A stretch of DNA of 64,000 nucleotides from Lysobacter helvus (GTDB taxonomy: Bacteria > Pseudomonadota > Gammaproteobacteria > Xanthomonadales > Xanthomonadaceae), in the NCBI RefSeq assembly GCF_018406645.1, contig NZ_AP024546.1:3100001-3164000 (forward strand). The letters are read 5' to 3'. The translations under genes and the position numbers were made by a program. The notes under the pieces were generated by a model. That model worked only from the letters and a program-made list of their open reading frames with translations. It had not been told where the DNA came from and searched no databases. Position 1 is the stretch's first letter; each line of letters begins with the position of its first letter. This document shows, piece by piece, positions 37,903 through 48,927 of the stretch.

Positions 37903-38813
37903 ACGACGCCACCCAACCCTTCCGCGTGGACGTGGTCGACTACGCCCCCGCCCTGCCCGACTTGCGCACCGTGCGCGAAACCGTCTTCGTGCAGGAGCAG
38001 CAGGTCCCGATCGAAGAGGAATGGGACGCGCTGGATCCGGACTGCGTGCACGTGCTGGCCCGCAGCTTCGACGGCACGCCCATCGGCACCGGCCGCCTCA
38101 CGCCGGAACACAAGATCGGCCGCATGGCCGTGCTGCGCGACTGGCGCGGCAACGGCGTGGGCGATGCGATGCTGCTGGCGCTGATCGAAGCGGCGCACCA
38201 GCGCGGCTGGCGCGAGGTGTCGCTGCATGCGCAGGTCTCGGCCATCGACTTCTACCTGCGCCACGGCTTCCAGCCTTACGGCGAACGCTTCTGGGAAGCC
38301 GGCATCGAGCACCAGTCGATGCGCCGTTCGCTGGCGGGCCCGAAGGCCATCGACGACCGCGAAACGGCCATCGCCACCATCGTCGCCCTGGTCGACAACG
38401 CGCGCCGCGGCCTGTGGATCTACACCCGCGAGCTCGACCCGGGCCTGTTCGACCACCCGGCCGTGGTGGATGCGTTCCGCCGCTTCGGCACCAGCGGCCG
38501 CGGCGTGGAGGCGCACTTCCTGCTGCAGGACGCCGCCGCCCCGCAGCGCGCGCATGCCCCGCTGCTGGCGCTCGCGCAGCGCCTGCCGAGCATCTTCCTG
38601 TTCCGCGAAGTCGACGATCCGGTCGACCGCGCCTACCCCTCGGCGTACCTGGCCAACGACGCCGGCGGCTGCTACTTCCGCACGCTGGGCCACCGCTTCG
38701 ATGGCGAAGCCGACCTGCACGCACCGGGGCGCGCCCGCCAGCTGCGCATGGCGTTCATGGCGGTCTGGGAACGCGCGCGGACGGTCTCCGAATACCGCGT
38801 GCTGGGCATTTGA
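37899..38813 (+). CDS. GNAT acetyltransferase fused to a C-terminal DUF7931-like domain
   Basis: 304 residues. Residues about 1-145 form a GNAT acetyltransferase (VRETVFVQEQQVPIEEEWD, then the acetyl-CoA loop LRDWRGNGVGDAMLLAL). From about 150 onward there is a separate domain (AIATIVALVDNARRGLWIYTRELDP, then FRRFGTSGRGVEAHFLLQD) with an unclear function that I recall as DUF7931. The C-terminal part resembles phospholipase D-like folds loosely, but no HKD motif is present. The gene overlaps the hydroxylase by ATGA, so both may be made together. Confidence 0.78.
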   Translation: MNDATQPFRVDVVDYAPALPDLRTVRETVFVQEQQVPIEEEWDALDPDCVHVLARSFDGTPIGTGRLTPEHKIGRMAVLRDWRGNGVGDAMLLALIEAAHQRGWREVSLHAQVSAIDFYLRHGFQPYGERFWEAGIEHQSMRRSLAGPKAIDDRETAIATIVALVDNARRGLWIYTRELDPGLFDHPAVVDAFRRFGTSGRGVEAHFLLQDAAAPQRAHAPLLALAQRLPSIFLFREVDDPVDRAYPSAYLANDAGGCYFRTLGHRFDGEADLHAPGRARQLRMAFMAVWERARTVSEYRVLGI

Positions 38814-38848
38814 CGGGCGTTCGCGCCACGCTCGCTGCACATCGCGGG

Positions 38849-38877
38849 TGTGTTCCGAGGATGGACGGGTCTATAAT
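38849..38877 (+). promoter_or_regulatory. Probable promoter of the sucAB-lpd operon
   Basis: A consensus -10 box TATAAT (38872-38877) lies 69 bases before the sucA start. The region expected to hold the -35 box (38849-38854, TGTGTT) matches poorly, suggesting activator dependence or a different sigma spacing. Confidence 0.55.
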
Positions 38878-38946
38878 TCCGGGCCTTTCGTGCCCGATTC
38901 ATGGGCGCGCGACACCATTCCCCTCGAAGAGCTTCCCGCCCCCATC

Positions 38947-41802
<2,856 letters not shown>

Positions 41803-41847
41803 GAACCACCACATTTCCCATTTCGCAATCCAGCCAGGACGCTAACC

Positions 41848-43068
41848 ATGGCCATCGAAGTCAAAGTTCCGGTCCTTCCCGAATCCGTGTCCGACGCGAC
41901 CATCGCGACGTGGCACAAGAAAGCCGGCGACGCGGTCAAGCGCGACGAGAACCTGCTGGACCTGGAAACCGACAAGGTCGTCCTTGAAGTGCCCTCGCCC
42001 GTCGACGGCGTGCTGAAAGAAATCAAGTTCGAAGCCGGCGCCACGGTGACGAGCGCGCAGGTGATCGCGGTGATCGAGGAAGGGGCCGTCGCCGCGGCTG
42101 CTCCGGCCGCAAAGGCCGACGCGCCCGCCGCCGCTGCCCCCGCGAAGGCGGAAGCCCCCGCGAAGGCTGCAGCCCCGGCCGCCGCGCCGGCGAAGGCCGC
42201 GGCCCCCGCCGCCGCCGCGTCGTCGTCGCTGCCCCCGGGCGCGCGCTTCACCGCCGAGAAGGAAGGCATCGACGCATCGCAGGTCGAAGGCACCGGCCGC
42301 CGCGGCGCGGTGACGAAGGAAGACCTCGTCAACTACGCCAAGTCGGGCGGCACCGTCGCCGCATCCGCGCGCCCCGAACAGCGCGTGCCGATGACGCGCA
42401 TGCGCGCGCGCATCGCCGAACGCCTGATGCAGTCCAAGAACTCCATCGCGATGCTGACTTCGTTCAACGAGGTCAACCTGTCCAAGGTCATGCAGATGCG
42501 CAAGGACCTGGGCGAATCCTTCGAGAAGGCCAACGGCATCAAGCTCGGTTTCATGAGCTTCTTCGCCAAGGCCGCCGCCAATGCGCTCGCGCGCCACCCG
42601 GCGGTCAACGCCTCGGTCGACGGCAACGACGTGATCTACCACGGCTACGCCGACATCTCGGTCGCGGTTTCCACCGACAAGGGCCTGGTCACGCCGGTGC
42701 TGCGCAACGTGGAGCGCATGAGCTTCGCGGAAATCGAAGCGGGCATCGCGGCATACGCCAAGGCGGCGCGCGAAGGCGGCCTGAAGCTCGAAGACCTGCA
42801 GGGCGGCACGTTCACCATCACCAACGGCGGCACGTTCGGTTCGCTGATGTCCACGCCGATCGTCAACCCGCCGCAGAGCGCGATCCTCGGCATGCACGCC
42901 ATCAAGGACCGCGCGATCGTCGAGAACGGCCAGGTGGTCGCCGCGCCGATGATGTACATCGCGCTGAGCTACGACCACCGCATCATCGACGGCAAGGACG
43001 CGGTGCTGTTCCTGGTCGACATCAAGAACCAACTCGAAAATCCGCACCGCATGCTGCTGGGGATGTAA
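41848..43068 (+). CDS. sucB: Dihydrolipoamide succinyltransferase (E2 of 2-oxoglutarate dehydrogenase)
   Basis: 406 residues. The N-terminal lipoyl domain has its lipoyl-lysine in [10 protein letters not shown] (Lys43). An Ala/Pro/Lys-rich flexible linker (about 80-130) follows, then the peripheral subunit-binding domain ([21 protein letters not shown], about 140-160), and the catalytic acyltransferase domain ending in [13 protein letters not shown] with the active-site His and Asp. The E2 core order is complete and length is normal. One ribosome-binding site (AGGA) precedes the ATG; it follows sucA by 45 bases. Confidence 0.96.
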   Translation: MAIEVKVPVLPESVSDATIATWHKKAGDAVKRDENLLDLETDKVVLEVPSPVDGVLKEIKFEAGATVTSAQVIAVIEEGAVAAAAPAAKADAPAAAAPAKAEAPAKAAAPAAAPAKAAAPAAAASSSLPPGARFTAEKEGIDASQVEGTGRRGAVTKEDLVNYAKSGGTVAASARPEQRVPMTRMRARIAERLMQSKNSIAMLTSFNEVNLSKVMQMRKDLGESFEKANGIKLGFMSFFAKAAANALARHPAVNASVDGNDVIYHGYADISVAVSTDKGLVTPVLRNVERMSFAEIEAGIAAYAKAAREGGLKLEDLQGGTFTITNGGTFGSLMSTPIVNPPQSAILGMHAIKDRAIVENGQVVAAPMMYIALSYDHRIIDGKDAVLFLVDIKNQLENPHRMLLGM

Positions 43069-43073
43069 CCAAC

Positions 43074-44513
43074 ATGGCTGATCAGTTCGACGTCATCGTC
43101 ATCGGGGCCGGCCCCGCCGGTTACCACGCCGCCATCCGCGCAGCGCAGCTGGGCCTGAAGACCGCGTGCATCGACGCCGCGCTCGGCAAGGACGGCAAGC
43201 CCGCCCTCGGCGGCACGTGCCTGCGCGTGGGCTGCATCCCGTCCAAGGCGCTGCTCGACAGCTCGCGCCAGTTCTGGAACCTGCAGCACCTGTTCGGCGA
43301 ACACGGCATCTCCGCGAAGGAGCCCGCGATCGACATCGGCACGATGATCGGCCGCAAGGACAAGATCGTGAAGCAGTTCACCGGCGGCATCGCGATGCTG
43401 TTCAAGGCGAACAAGGTCACGCCGTACTACGGCTTCGGCCAGCTGCAGCCGGGCAACGTGGTGTCGGTGAAGCAGCACGACGGCACCACGGTGGAGCTCA
43501 AGGCCGCCAACGTCATCATCGCCGCCGGTTCGGATTCCATCGAACTGCCGTTCGCGAAGTTCGACGGCAAGACGATCGTCGACAACGTCGGCGCGCTCGA
43601 CTTCACCGAAGTGCCCAAGCGCATGGGCGTGATCGGCGCCGGCGTGATCGGCCTGGAACTGGGCAGCGTGTGGAAGCGCCTGGGTTCCGAGGTCGTGATC
43701 CTCGAAGCGTTGCCGGATTTCCTCGCCGCCGCCGACGCGGAAGTGGCGAAGACCGCCGCGCGCGAATTCAAGAAGCAGGGCCTCGACATCCGCCTCGGCG
43801 CGAAGGTGTCGAAGGCCGAAGTGAAGGTATTGCCTAATAAGAGCAGCGAAGTCCACGTCACCTACGCCGATGCGAAGGGCGAGCAGACGATCGTCGTCGA
43901 CAAGCTGCTCGTGTCGGTCGGCCGTCGCGCCGCGACGAAGGGGCTGCTGGCCGACGGCACCGGCGTGAAGCTGGATGCGCGCGGCATGGTGGAAGTGGAC
44001 GAGCACTGCCACACCGGCGTCGACGGCGTGTGGGCCGTGGGCGACTGCGTGCGCGGCCCGATGCTCGCGCACAAGGGCTTCGAGGAAGGCGTCGCGGTGG
44101 CCGAGCTGATCGCGGGCCTGCCGGGCCACGTCAACCTCGACACGATCCCGTGGGTCATCTACACCGAGCCGGAAATCGCGTGGGTCGGCAAGACCGAGAA
44201 GCAGCTCACCGACGAAGGCATCCCGTACAAGGCGGGCAGCTTCCCGTTCGCCGCGCTGGGCCGCGCCGTCGCGATGGCGGAGCCCGCGGGTTTCGTGAAG
44301 ATCCTCGCGCACGCGGAAACCGATCGCATCCTCGGCATGCATCTCGTCGGCGTGAACGTCTCCGAGCTCGTGCACGAAGGCGTGCTCGCGATGGAGTTCA
44401 GCGGCTCGGCCGATGACCTGGCGCGCATCTGCCACGCGCATCCGACGTTGTCGGAAGCGGTGCACGACGCCGCAATGGCCGTGGCAAAGCGCGCCATCCA
44501 CAAGGCGAACTGA
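43074..44513 (+). CDS. lpd: Dihydrolipoyl dehydrogenase (E3)
   Basis: 479-residue flavoprotein that reoxidises the lipoyl groups of the complex. FAD motif VIGAGPAGYHAA, redox disulfide GGTCLRVGCIPSK (Cys49 and Cys54), NAD motif VIGAGVIGLELGSVWKRLGSE and the C-terminal catalytic pair in CHAHPTLSEAVHDAAM. It starts five bases after sucB, completing the three-gene operon. A short run of codons unusual for this GC-rich genome (GTA TTG CCT AAT AAG, 43827-43841) lies between the NAD domain blocks. Confidence 0.96.
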   Translation: MADQFDVIVIGAGPAGYHAAIRAAQLGLKTACIDAALGKDGKPALGGTCLRVGCIPSKALLDSSRQFWNLQHLFGEHGISAKEPAIDIGTMIGRKDKIVKQFTGGIAMLFKANKVTPYYGFGQLQPGNVVSVKQHDGTTVELKAANVIIAAGSDSIELPFAKFDGKTIVDNVGALDFTEVPKRMGVIGAGVIGLELGSVWKRLGSEVVILEALPDFLAAADAEVAKTAAREFKKQGLDIRLGAKVSKAEVKVLPNKSSEVHVTYADAKGEQTIVVDKLLVSVGRRAATKGLLADGTGVKLDARGMVEVDEHCHTGVDGVWAVGDCVRGPMLAHKGFEEGVAVAELIAGLPGHVNLDTIPWVIYTEPEIAWVGKTEKQLTDEGIPYKAGSFPFAALGRAVAMAEPAGFVKILAHAETDRILGMHLVGVNVSELVHEGVLAMEFSGSADDLARICHAHPTLSEAVHDAAMAVAKRAIHKAN

Positions 44514-44536
44514 CGTTCGCCTTTCCGGGGGACGTC

Positions 44537-45397
44537 ATGGATAACGCGAACCCGATCCGCAACGTTTCAGACACCGCGCTCTGGGTCGCGACGTATCGCG
44601 CCCTGGAGTCGGAACGTCCCGACGCCTTGTTCAACGATCCCTACGCCCGCCGGCTCGCCGGCGCGCGCGGGCCGGCGATCGTCGCCGCGTTGCCCGACGG
44701 CGCGCAGACCAGCTGGCCGCTCGTCGTCCGCACCGTCACCATGGACGAGATCCTGCTGCGCATCGTGCGCGCGGGGAATGTCGGCACCGTGCTCAACCTC
44801 GCCGCCGGCCTCGACGCGCGGCCCTATCGCCTCGACCTGCCCGTCTCGCTGCGCTGGCTGCACGTGGACATGCCGGAGATGGTCGACTACTTCCGCGACG
44901 CGATGGCCGGCGAAACGCCGCGCTGCCAGCTGCAATCCATCGCCGCCGACCTGCGCGATCCGCAGGCGCGCCGCGAGGTGTTCGCGCGCGCGGCCGAACA
45001 CGGCCCGGTCTTCGCGATCACCGAAGGCCTGCTGATCTACCTGGAAGCCGACGACGTCGCAGCGCTCGCGCGCGACCTGCACGACGTCGCGCAGGCCCGC
45101 TGGTGGATGGCGGACCTCGCCACGCCGCGTTTGCTGAAACTGCTCGAGAAGCGCTGGTCGCCGACGCTGAAGGACGGCAACGCGCCGTTCCGGTTCGGCC
45201 CCGAGGAAGGCACCGCGTGGTTCGCGCCGCACGGCTGGCGCGAAGCCGAATTCCATTCCACGTGGACCGACGCGATGCGGCTGAATCGCAAACCGCGCGG
45301 CGCGACTTTCTGGAATTTCCTCGTGAACATCTCGCCGCGCAAGCAGCGCGAAGCGCAACTGCGCATGTCGGGCGTCGCACTGCTGGAGGCGACGTGA
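44537..45397 (+). CDS. SAM-dependent methyltransferase, leucine carboxyl methyltransferase (LCMT) family
   Basis: 286-residue protein. The N-terminus VSDTALWVATYRALESERPDALFNDPYARRLAG and the block VLNLAAGLDARPYRLDLP mark the bacterial LCMT/PPM1-like methyltransferases (PF04072), many of which act on small molecules or polyketides rather than protein carboxyl groups. ITEGLLIYLEADDV is also typical. The substrate is unknown. It starts 23 bases after lpd with a GGGGGA ribosome-binding site and overlaps the LOG gene by one base (TGATG), so it may be read from the sucAB-lpd promoter. Confidence 0.85.
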   Translation: MDNANPIRNVSDTALWVATYRALESERPDALFNDPYARRLAGARGPAIVAALPDGAQTSWPLVVRTVTMDEILLRIVRAGNVGTVLNLAAGLDARPYRLDLPVSLRWLHVDMPEMVDYFRDAMAGETPRCQLQSIAADLRDPQARREVFARAAEHGPVFAITEGLLIYLEADDVAALARDLHDVAQARWWMADLATPRLLKLLEKRWSPTLKDGNAPFRFGPEEGTAWFAPHGWREAEFHSTWTDAMRLNRKPRGATFWNFLVNISPRKQREAQLRMSGVALLEAT

Positions 45398-45990
45398 TGC
45401 AGCGCGTGTGCGTGTACTGCGGCTCCAACGCCGGCGCGCGTCCCGCGTATGCGCAACGTGCCGCGCAGCTCGGCACGCGCCTGGCGCGCGAAGGCCTCGA
45501 CCTCGTCTACGGCGGCGGCAACGTCGGCCTGATGGGCATCGTCGCCGACGCGGCGCTGGACGCCGGCGGCAAGGTGATCGGCGTGATCCCGGAACAGCTC
45601 GTCGGCTGGGAAGTCGCGCACACCGGCCTGACCGAACTGCAGGTCGTCGCCAACATGCACGAGCGCAAGGCGCGCATGTTCGACCTCAGCGACGCCTTCG
45701 TCGCCCTGCCCGGCGGCTTCGGCACGCTGGACGAAATGTTCGAGATGCTCACCTGGCGCCAGCTCGGCCTCGGCGACAAACCCTGCGCGTTCCTCGACAC
45801 CGAAGGCTTCTATGCCCCGCTGGTGGCGATGATGGACCGCATGGTGGACGAACGTTTCCTGCACGCCGACCAGCGCCGCGACCTGTGGCACGGCGAGGAC
45901 ATCGATGCGTTGCTCGCGTGGTTGCGCGACTACGAGCCCGCGCATGCGGACAAATGGCTGGATGGAAAACGTCGCAAGGATCTTCGCTGA
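45397..45990 (+). CDS. LOG-family protein (TIGR00730; cytokinin-type phosphoribohydrolase)
   Basis: 197-residue Rossmann-fold protein with the LOG signature LPGGFGTLDEMFEMLTWRQLG and N-terminal VCVYCGSNAGARPAYAQRA. LOG enzymes release free base from nucleoside 5'-monophosphates such as cytokinin ribotides; in bacteria many hydrolyse AMP, as in PpnN. Start ATG 45397 overlaps the upstream stop by one base and the stop overlaps the next gene start at 45990 (TGATG). No cytokinin isopentenyltransferase is nearby, so nucleotide salvage is a safer guess than cytokinin activation. Confidence 0.9.
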   Translation: MQRVCVYCGSNAGARPAYAQRAAQLGTRLAREGLDLVYGGGNVGLMGIVADAALDAGGKVIGVIPEQLVGWEVAHTGLTELQVVANMHERKARMFDLSDAFVALPGGFGTLDEMFEMLTWRQLGLGDKPCAFLDTEGFYAPLVAMMDRMVDERFLHADQRRDLWHGEDIDALLAWLRDYEPAHADKWLDGKRRKDLR

Positions 45991-46997
45991 TGTCGGTGCC
46001 CGCAACGTTCAACGCTTTCCGCATCCACGACGACGCCGCCGGCTATCGCAGCGGCATCGAAGCGATCGCGCTCGACGATCTCGCGCCCGGCGAGGTCGTC
46101 ATCCGCGCCGCGTACTCGTCGGTCAACTTCAAGGACGCGCTCGCCGGCACCGGCCAGGGGAAGATCCTGCGCAAGGCGCCGCTCGTGGGCGGCATCGATG
46201 TCGCGGGGCACGTCGTCGCCTCCACCGATGCGCGCTTCAAGGAAGGCGACGCGGTCCTCGCCACCGGCAGCGGCCTGAGCGAAACGCGCGACGGCGGGTA
46301 TTCCGAGTACGTGCGCCTGCCCGCGCAGTGGACGATCCCGTTGCCCGCCGGCTTGTCGCTGCGCGAGTCGATGATCCTCGGCACCGCGGGCTTCACCGCG
46401 GCGCTCGCGTTGCTGCGCATGGTGGAGAACCGGCAGACACCCGAGCTCGGTCCGCTCGCCGTCACCGGCGCGACCGGCGGCGTCGGTTCGCTCGCCATCG
46501 ACATCTTCACGCGCGCCGGCTTCGAAGTGCATGCGATCAGCGGCAAGGCCGACGCCGCCGATTACCTGCGCGAACTCGGCGCACGCGACATCCTCGGCCG
46601 CGATGCGTTGTCCACCACGCGTCCGATGGACACCGCGCGCTTCGGCGGCGGCCTCGACAACGTCGGCGGCCCGATGCTCGCCGCGTTGCTCGCGCAGACC
46701 GCGCCCTACGGCAACGTCGCCACCGCGGGCCTGGCCGCCTCGCCTTCGCTGCCGACCACCGTCATGCCTTTCATCATCCGCGGCGTGTCGCTGCTGGGCG
46801 TCGCCTCGGCCGGCACCGCGCGCGACATCCGCGACCGCGTCTGGCAGCACCTGGCCTCGGACTGGAAGCCCGCGCACCTGGATCGCATCTGCACGCGCAC
46901 GATGTCGATGGCGGATTTGCCCGACGTTTTCGCCACCATGCTGGCCGGCGGGTCCTTCGGGCGCACCCTGGTCACCATCGCTGGCGAGGCGCTGTAA
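45990..46997 (+). CDS. MDR-family NADPH oxidoreductase, AcuI/YhdH-like (acrylyl-CoA reductase type)
   Basis: 335-residue zinc-independent medium-chain dehydrogenase/reductase. The N-terminus (VVIRAAYSSVNFKDALAGTG) and VTGATGGVGSLAIDIFTRAGF match AcuI/YhdH, which reduce acrylyl-CoA to propionyl-CoA. The C-terminal FIIRGVSLLGVASAG is also typical. It overlaps the LOG gene stop by one base. Whether the natural substrate is acryloyl-CoA or another enoyl/quinone compound cannot be told from the sequence. Confidence 0.88.
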   Translation: MSVPATFNAFRIHDDAAGYRSGIEAIALDDLAPGEVVIRAAYSSVNFKDALAGTGQGKILRKAPLVGGIDVAGHVVASTDARFKEGDAVLATGSGLSETRDGGYSEYVRLPAQWTIPLPAGLSLRESMILGTAGFTAALALLRMVENRQTPELGPLAVTGATGGVGSLAIDIFTRAGFEVHAISGKADAADYLRELGARDILGRDALSTTRPMDTARFGGGLDNVGGPMLAALLAQTAPYGNVATAGLAASPSLPTTVMPFIIRGVSLLGVASAGTARDIRDRVWQHLASDWKPAHLDRICTRTMSMADLPDVFATMLAGGSFGRTLVTIAGEAL

Positions 46998-47018
46998 TCG
47001 AATTCCACCGCGCCGCGC

Positions 47019-47046
47019 TTGCGGCCACCGGCCGCCCCGTTAGAAT
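47019..47046 (+). promoter_or_regulatory. Probable promoter of the PilH-like response regulator gene
   Basis: TTGCGG (47019-47024) and TAGAAT (47041-47046) are spaced by 16 bases; the start codon at 47071 is 24 bases after. The -10 is good, the -35 moderate. Confidence 0.55.
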
Positions 47047-47070
47047 GCGGCGAGATTCCCGGGGACCCCC

Positions 47071-47466
47071 ATGGCACGCATCCTGATCGTCGACGATTCG
47101 CCCTCCCAGCTGATGGGCATCCGCCGCATCGTCGAGAAACTCGGCCACGAGGCCCTCACCGCCGAGGACGGCGCCGCGGGCGTGGAAGCGGCCAAGCGCG
47201 AAATCCCCGACCTCATCCTGATGGACGTGGTGATGCCGAACCTCAACGGGTTCCAGGCCACGCGTTCGATCACGCGCGAGGCGACCACCAAGCACATCCC
47301 GATCGTGCTGGTGACGACGAAGGACCAGGACACCGATCGCGTGTGGGGCATGCGCCAGGGCGCGAAGGCCTACATCACCAAGCCCTTCAGCGAATCCGAA
47401 CTCGCCGACATGATCCAGCAGATGCTGGGCGGCGATGCGCCGGCGGCGCCTGCTTCGGAAGAGTAA
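47071..47466 (+). CDS. Single-domain response regulator, PilH-like
   Basis: 131-residue CheY-like receiver. The acidic pocket Asp8/Asp9 (ILIVDDSPSQ), phosphorylated Asp52 (LMDVVMP), a Thr (VLVTTKDQDTD) and Lys (ITKPFS) are all present, with no output domain. The TTKDQDTDRVWGMRQGAKAYITKP stretch is characteristic of PilH of the type-IV-pilus chemosensory system. It stands outside a pilGHIJ-chp cluster here, so it may be an orphan paralogue. A C-terminal Ala/Pro-rich tail extends the domain slightly. It is convergent with the DnaJ-like gene. Confidence 0.87.
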   Translation: MARILIVDDSPSQLMGIRRIVEKLGHEALTAEDGAAGVEAAKREIPDLILMDVVMPNLNGFQATRSITREATTKHIPIVLVTTKDQDTDRVWGMRQGAKAYITKPFSESELADMIQQMLGGDAPAAPASEE

Positions 47467-47470
47467 GGCC

Positions 47471-48361
47471 TCAGCTGCGGCGCCAGTCGTCGCCGAAGGC
47501 ATCCCGCAGGTTTTCGTACGCCTCGCGCTGCGCATCCGTGTGCGACTTCGGCGCGAGCACTTCCAGTTCCACGATCTGGTCGCCGGCGGGGTCGCCCGGC
47601 AGGCCACGTCCGCGTAGCCGCAGCTTGCGGCCCGCTTCCGAATTCTTCGGGATCTTCAGTTCCACCGAACCGCCCAGCGTCGGCACGCTCACCGTCGCAC
47701 CGAGCGCGGCTTCCCAGGGTGCGATGCCCTGCACGAAGATGATGTTGCGGCCGTCGACTTCGAACCGCGGATGCGCGGCGTATTCGACCTCGAGCAGCAA
47801 GTCGCCGCCGTGGTTGCCCTGCTTCGCCAGGCGGATCACCTGGCCGGGGCGCACGCCCTTCGGCACGCGGATGTCGAGCGTGCGGCCGTTGACGCCGATG
47901 CGGATCGAACCGCCTTCGTACACCGCTTCCAGCGGCACCGCGAGTTTCGCGCGCGTGTCGCCGCGCGTTTGCGGTCGCGCGCCGCCGCCGTTGCCACCGC
48001 GCTGGCGGCCGAACAACGATTCGAAGAAATCGCTGAAGCCCCCGCCCGCGCCGCCGCCGGCGAAGATTTCGTCGAAATCGAAATCCCCGCCCGGCCCGCC
48101 ACCGAATCCGCCGGGCGGCGGCTGCACGTCGTCGCCCGGCCGGTAGCCGCGCGCGCGCAACTGGTCGTACGCGGCGCGCTTCTGCGGATCGCGCAGCGCC
48201 TCGTAAGCTTCGTTGACGGCCTTGAACTTGTCCTCGGCCCCGGCCTCCTTGCTGACGTCCGGGTGGTACTTGCGCGCGAGCCTGCGGTACGCGGTCTTGA
48301 TCTCCGCGTCGCCCGCGCCCGGCTCGACGCCGAGGGTCTGGTAGTAGTCCTTGAATTGCAT
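47471..48361 (-). CDS. DnaJ-type co-chaperone, CbpA-like
   Basis: 296-residue type II Hsp40. J domain with HPD at 33-35 (YYQTLGVEPGAGDAEIKTAYRRLARKYHPD), a Gly/Phe-rich linker (about 82-130), then two C-terminal substrate-binding beta domains (LEAVYEGGSIRIGVNGR; AALGATVSVPTLGGSVELKIP). No zinc-finger region, which separates it from DnaJ itself and matches CbpA. ATG 48361 begins the J domain; upstream Met codons give only a short extension. Convergent with the PilH-like gene, divergent from the peroxiredoxin gene. Confidence 0.9.
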   Translation of the reverse strand: MQFKDYYQTLGVEPGAGDAEIKTAYRRLARKYHPDVSKEAGAEDKFKAVNEAYEALRDPQKRAAYDQLRARGYRPGDDVQPPPGGFGGGPGGDFDFDEIFAGGGAGGGFSDFFESLFGRQRGGNGGGARPQTRGDTRAKLAVPLEAVYEGGSIRIGVNGRTLDIRVPKGVRPGQVIRLAKQGNHGGDLLLEVEYAAHPRFEVDGRNIIFVQGIAPWEAALGATVSVPTLGGSVELKIPKNSEAGRKLRLRGRGLPGDPAGDQIVELEVLAPKSHTDAQREAYENLRDAFGDDWRRS

Positions 48362-48444
48362 CGGCGGAGGGTAGCGCACCCGCGCGTCGACGACAGGTCA
48401 TCGCCTACACTGCCGCCCTTCCCCCCGTTTCGAGGATCGCGCCC

Positions 48445-48927
48445 ATGACCATCCAGCCCGGCGACCGCCTGCCCGAGATCCCGCTGCAGCGCATCCGCGA
48501 AGGCGTGGAGACCGTCGACGTCCACACCCTGTTCGGCGGCAAGCAGGTCGTGCTGTTCGCGGTGCCCGGCGCGTTCACGCCGACGTGTTCGGAACGCCAC
48601 CTGCCGGGCTTCGTCGAGAAGTTCGACGCGTTCCGCCAGCGCGGCGTCGAGGTGCTCTGCCTGTCGGTCAACGATCCGTTCGTGATGAAGGCCTGGGGCG
48701 AAAGCCAGCACGTGCCCGAAGGCCTGCAGATGCTCGCCGACGGCAACGGCGAGTTCACCCGCGCGCTCGGCCTGGAAATGGACGCCAGCGGTTACGGCAT
48801 GGGCACGCGCGCGCGCCGCTTCGCGATGTTCGTCGACGACGGCGTGGTGAAGCAGTTGCATGTCGAAGCGCCGGGCGAGTTCCGCGTGTCGTCGGCCGAG
48901 TACGTGCTCGACAACCTGCCCGCCTAA
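48445..48927 (+). CDS. Peroxiredoxin (Prx5-type)
   Basis: 160-residue thiol peroxidase that reduces hydrogen peroxide or organic hydroperoxides. The peroxidatic cysteine lies in VPGAFTPTCSERHLPGF (Cys48), and VNDPFVMKAWG is typical of the Prx5 subfamily. No second conserved cysteine close to the C-terminus is seen, so an external thiol such as glutathione is probably used. Its TAA stop and the pbpC stop overlap by four bases on opposite strands (48924-48927). Divergent from the cbpA-like gene with an 83-bp promoter gap. Confidence 0.93.
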   Translation: MTIQPGDRLPEIPLQRIREGVETVDVHTLFGGKQVVLFAVPGAFTPTCSERHLPGFVEKFDAFRQRGVEVLCLSVNDPFVMKAWGESQHVPEGLQMLADGNGEFTRALGLEMDASGYGMGTRARRFAMFVDDGVVKQLHVEAPGEFRVSSAEYVLDNLPA

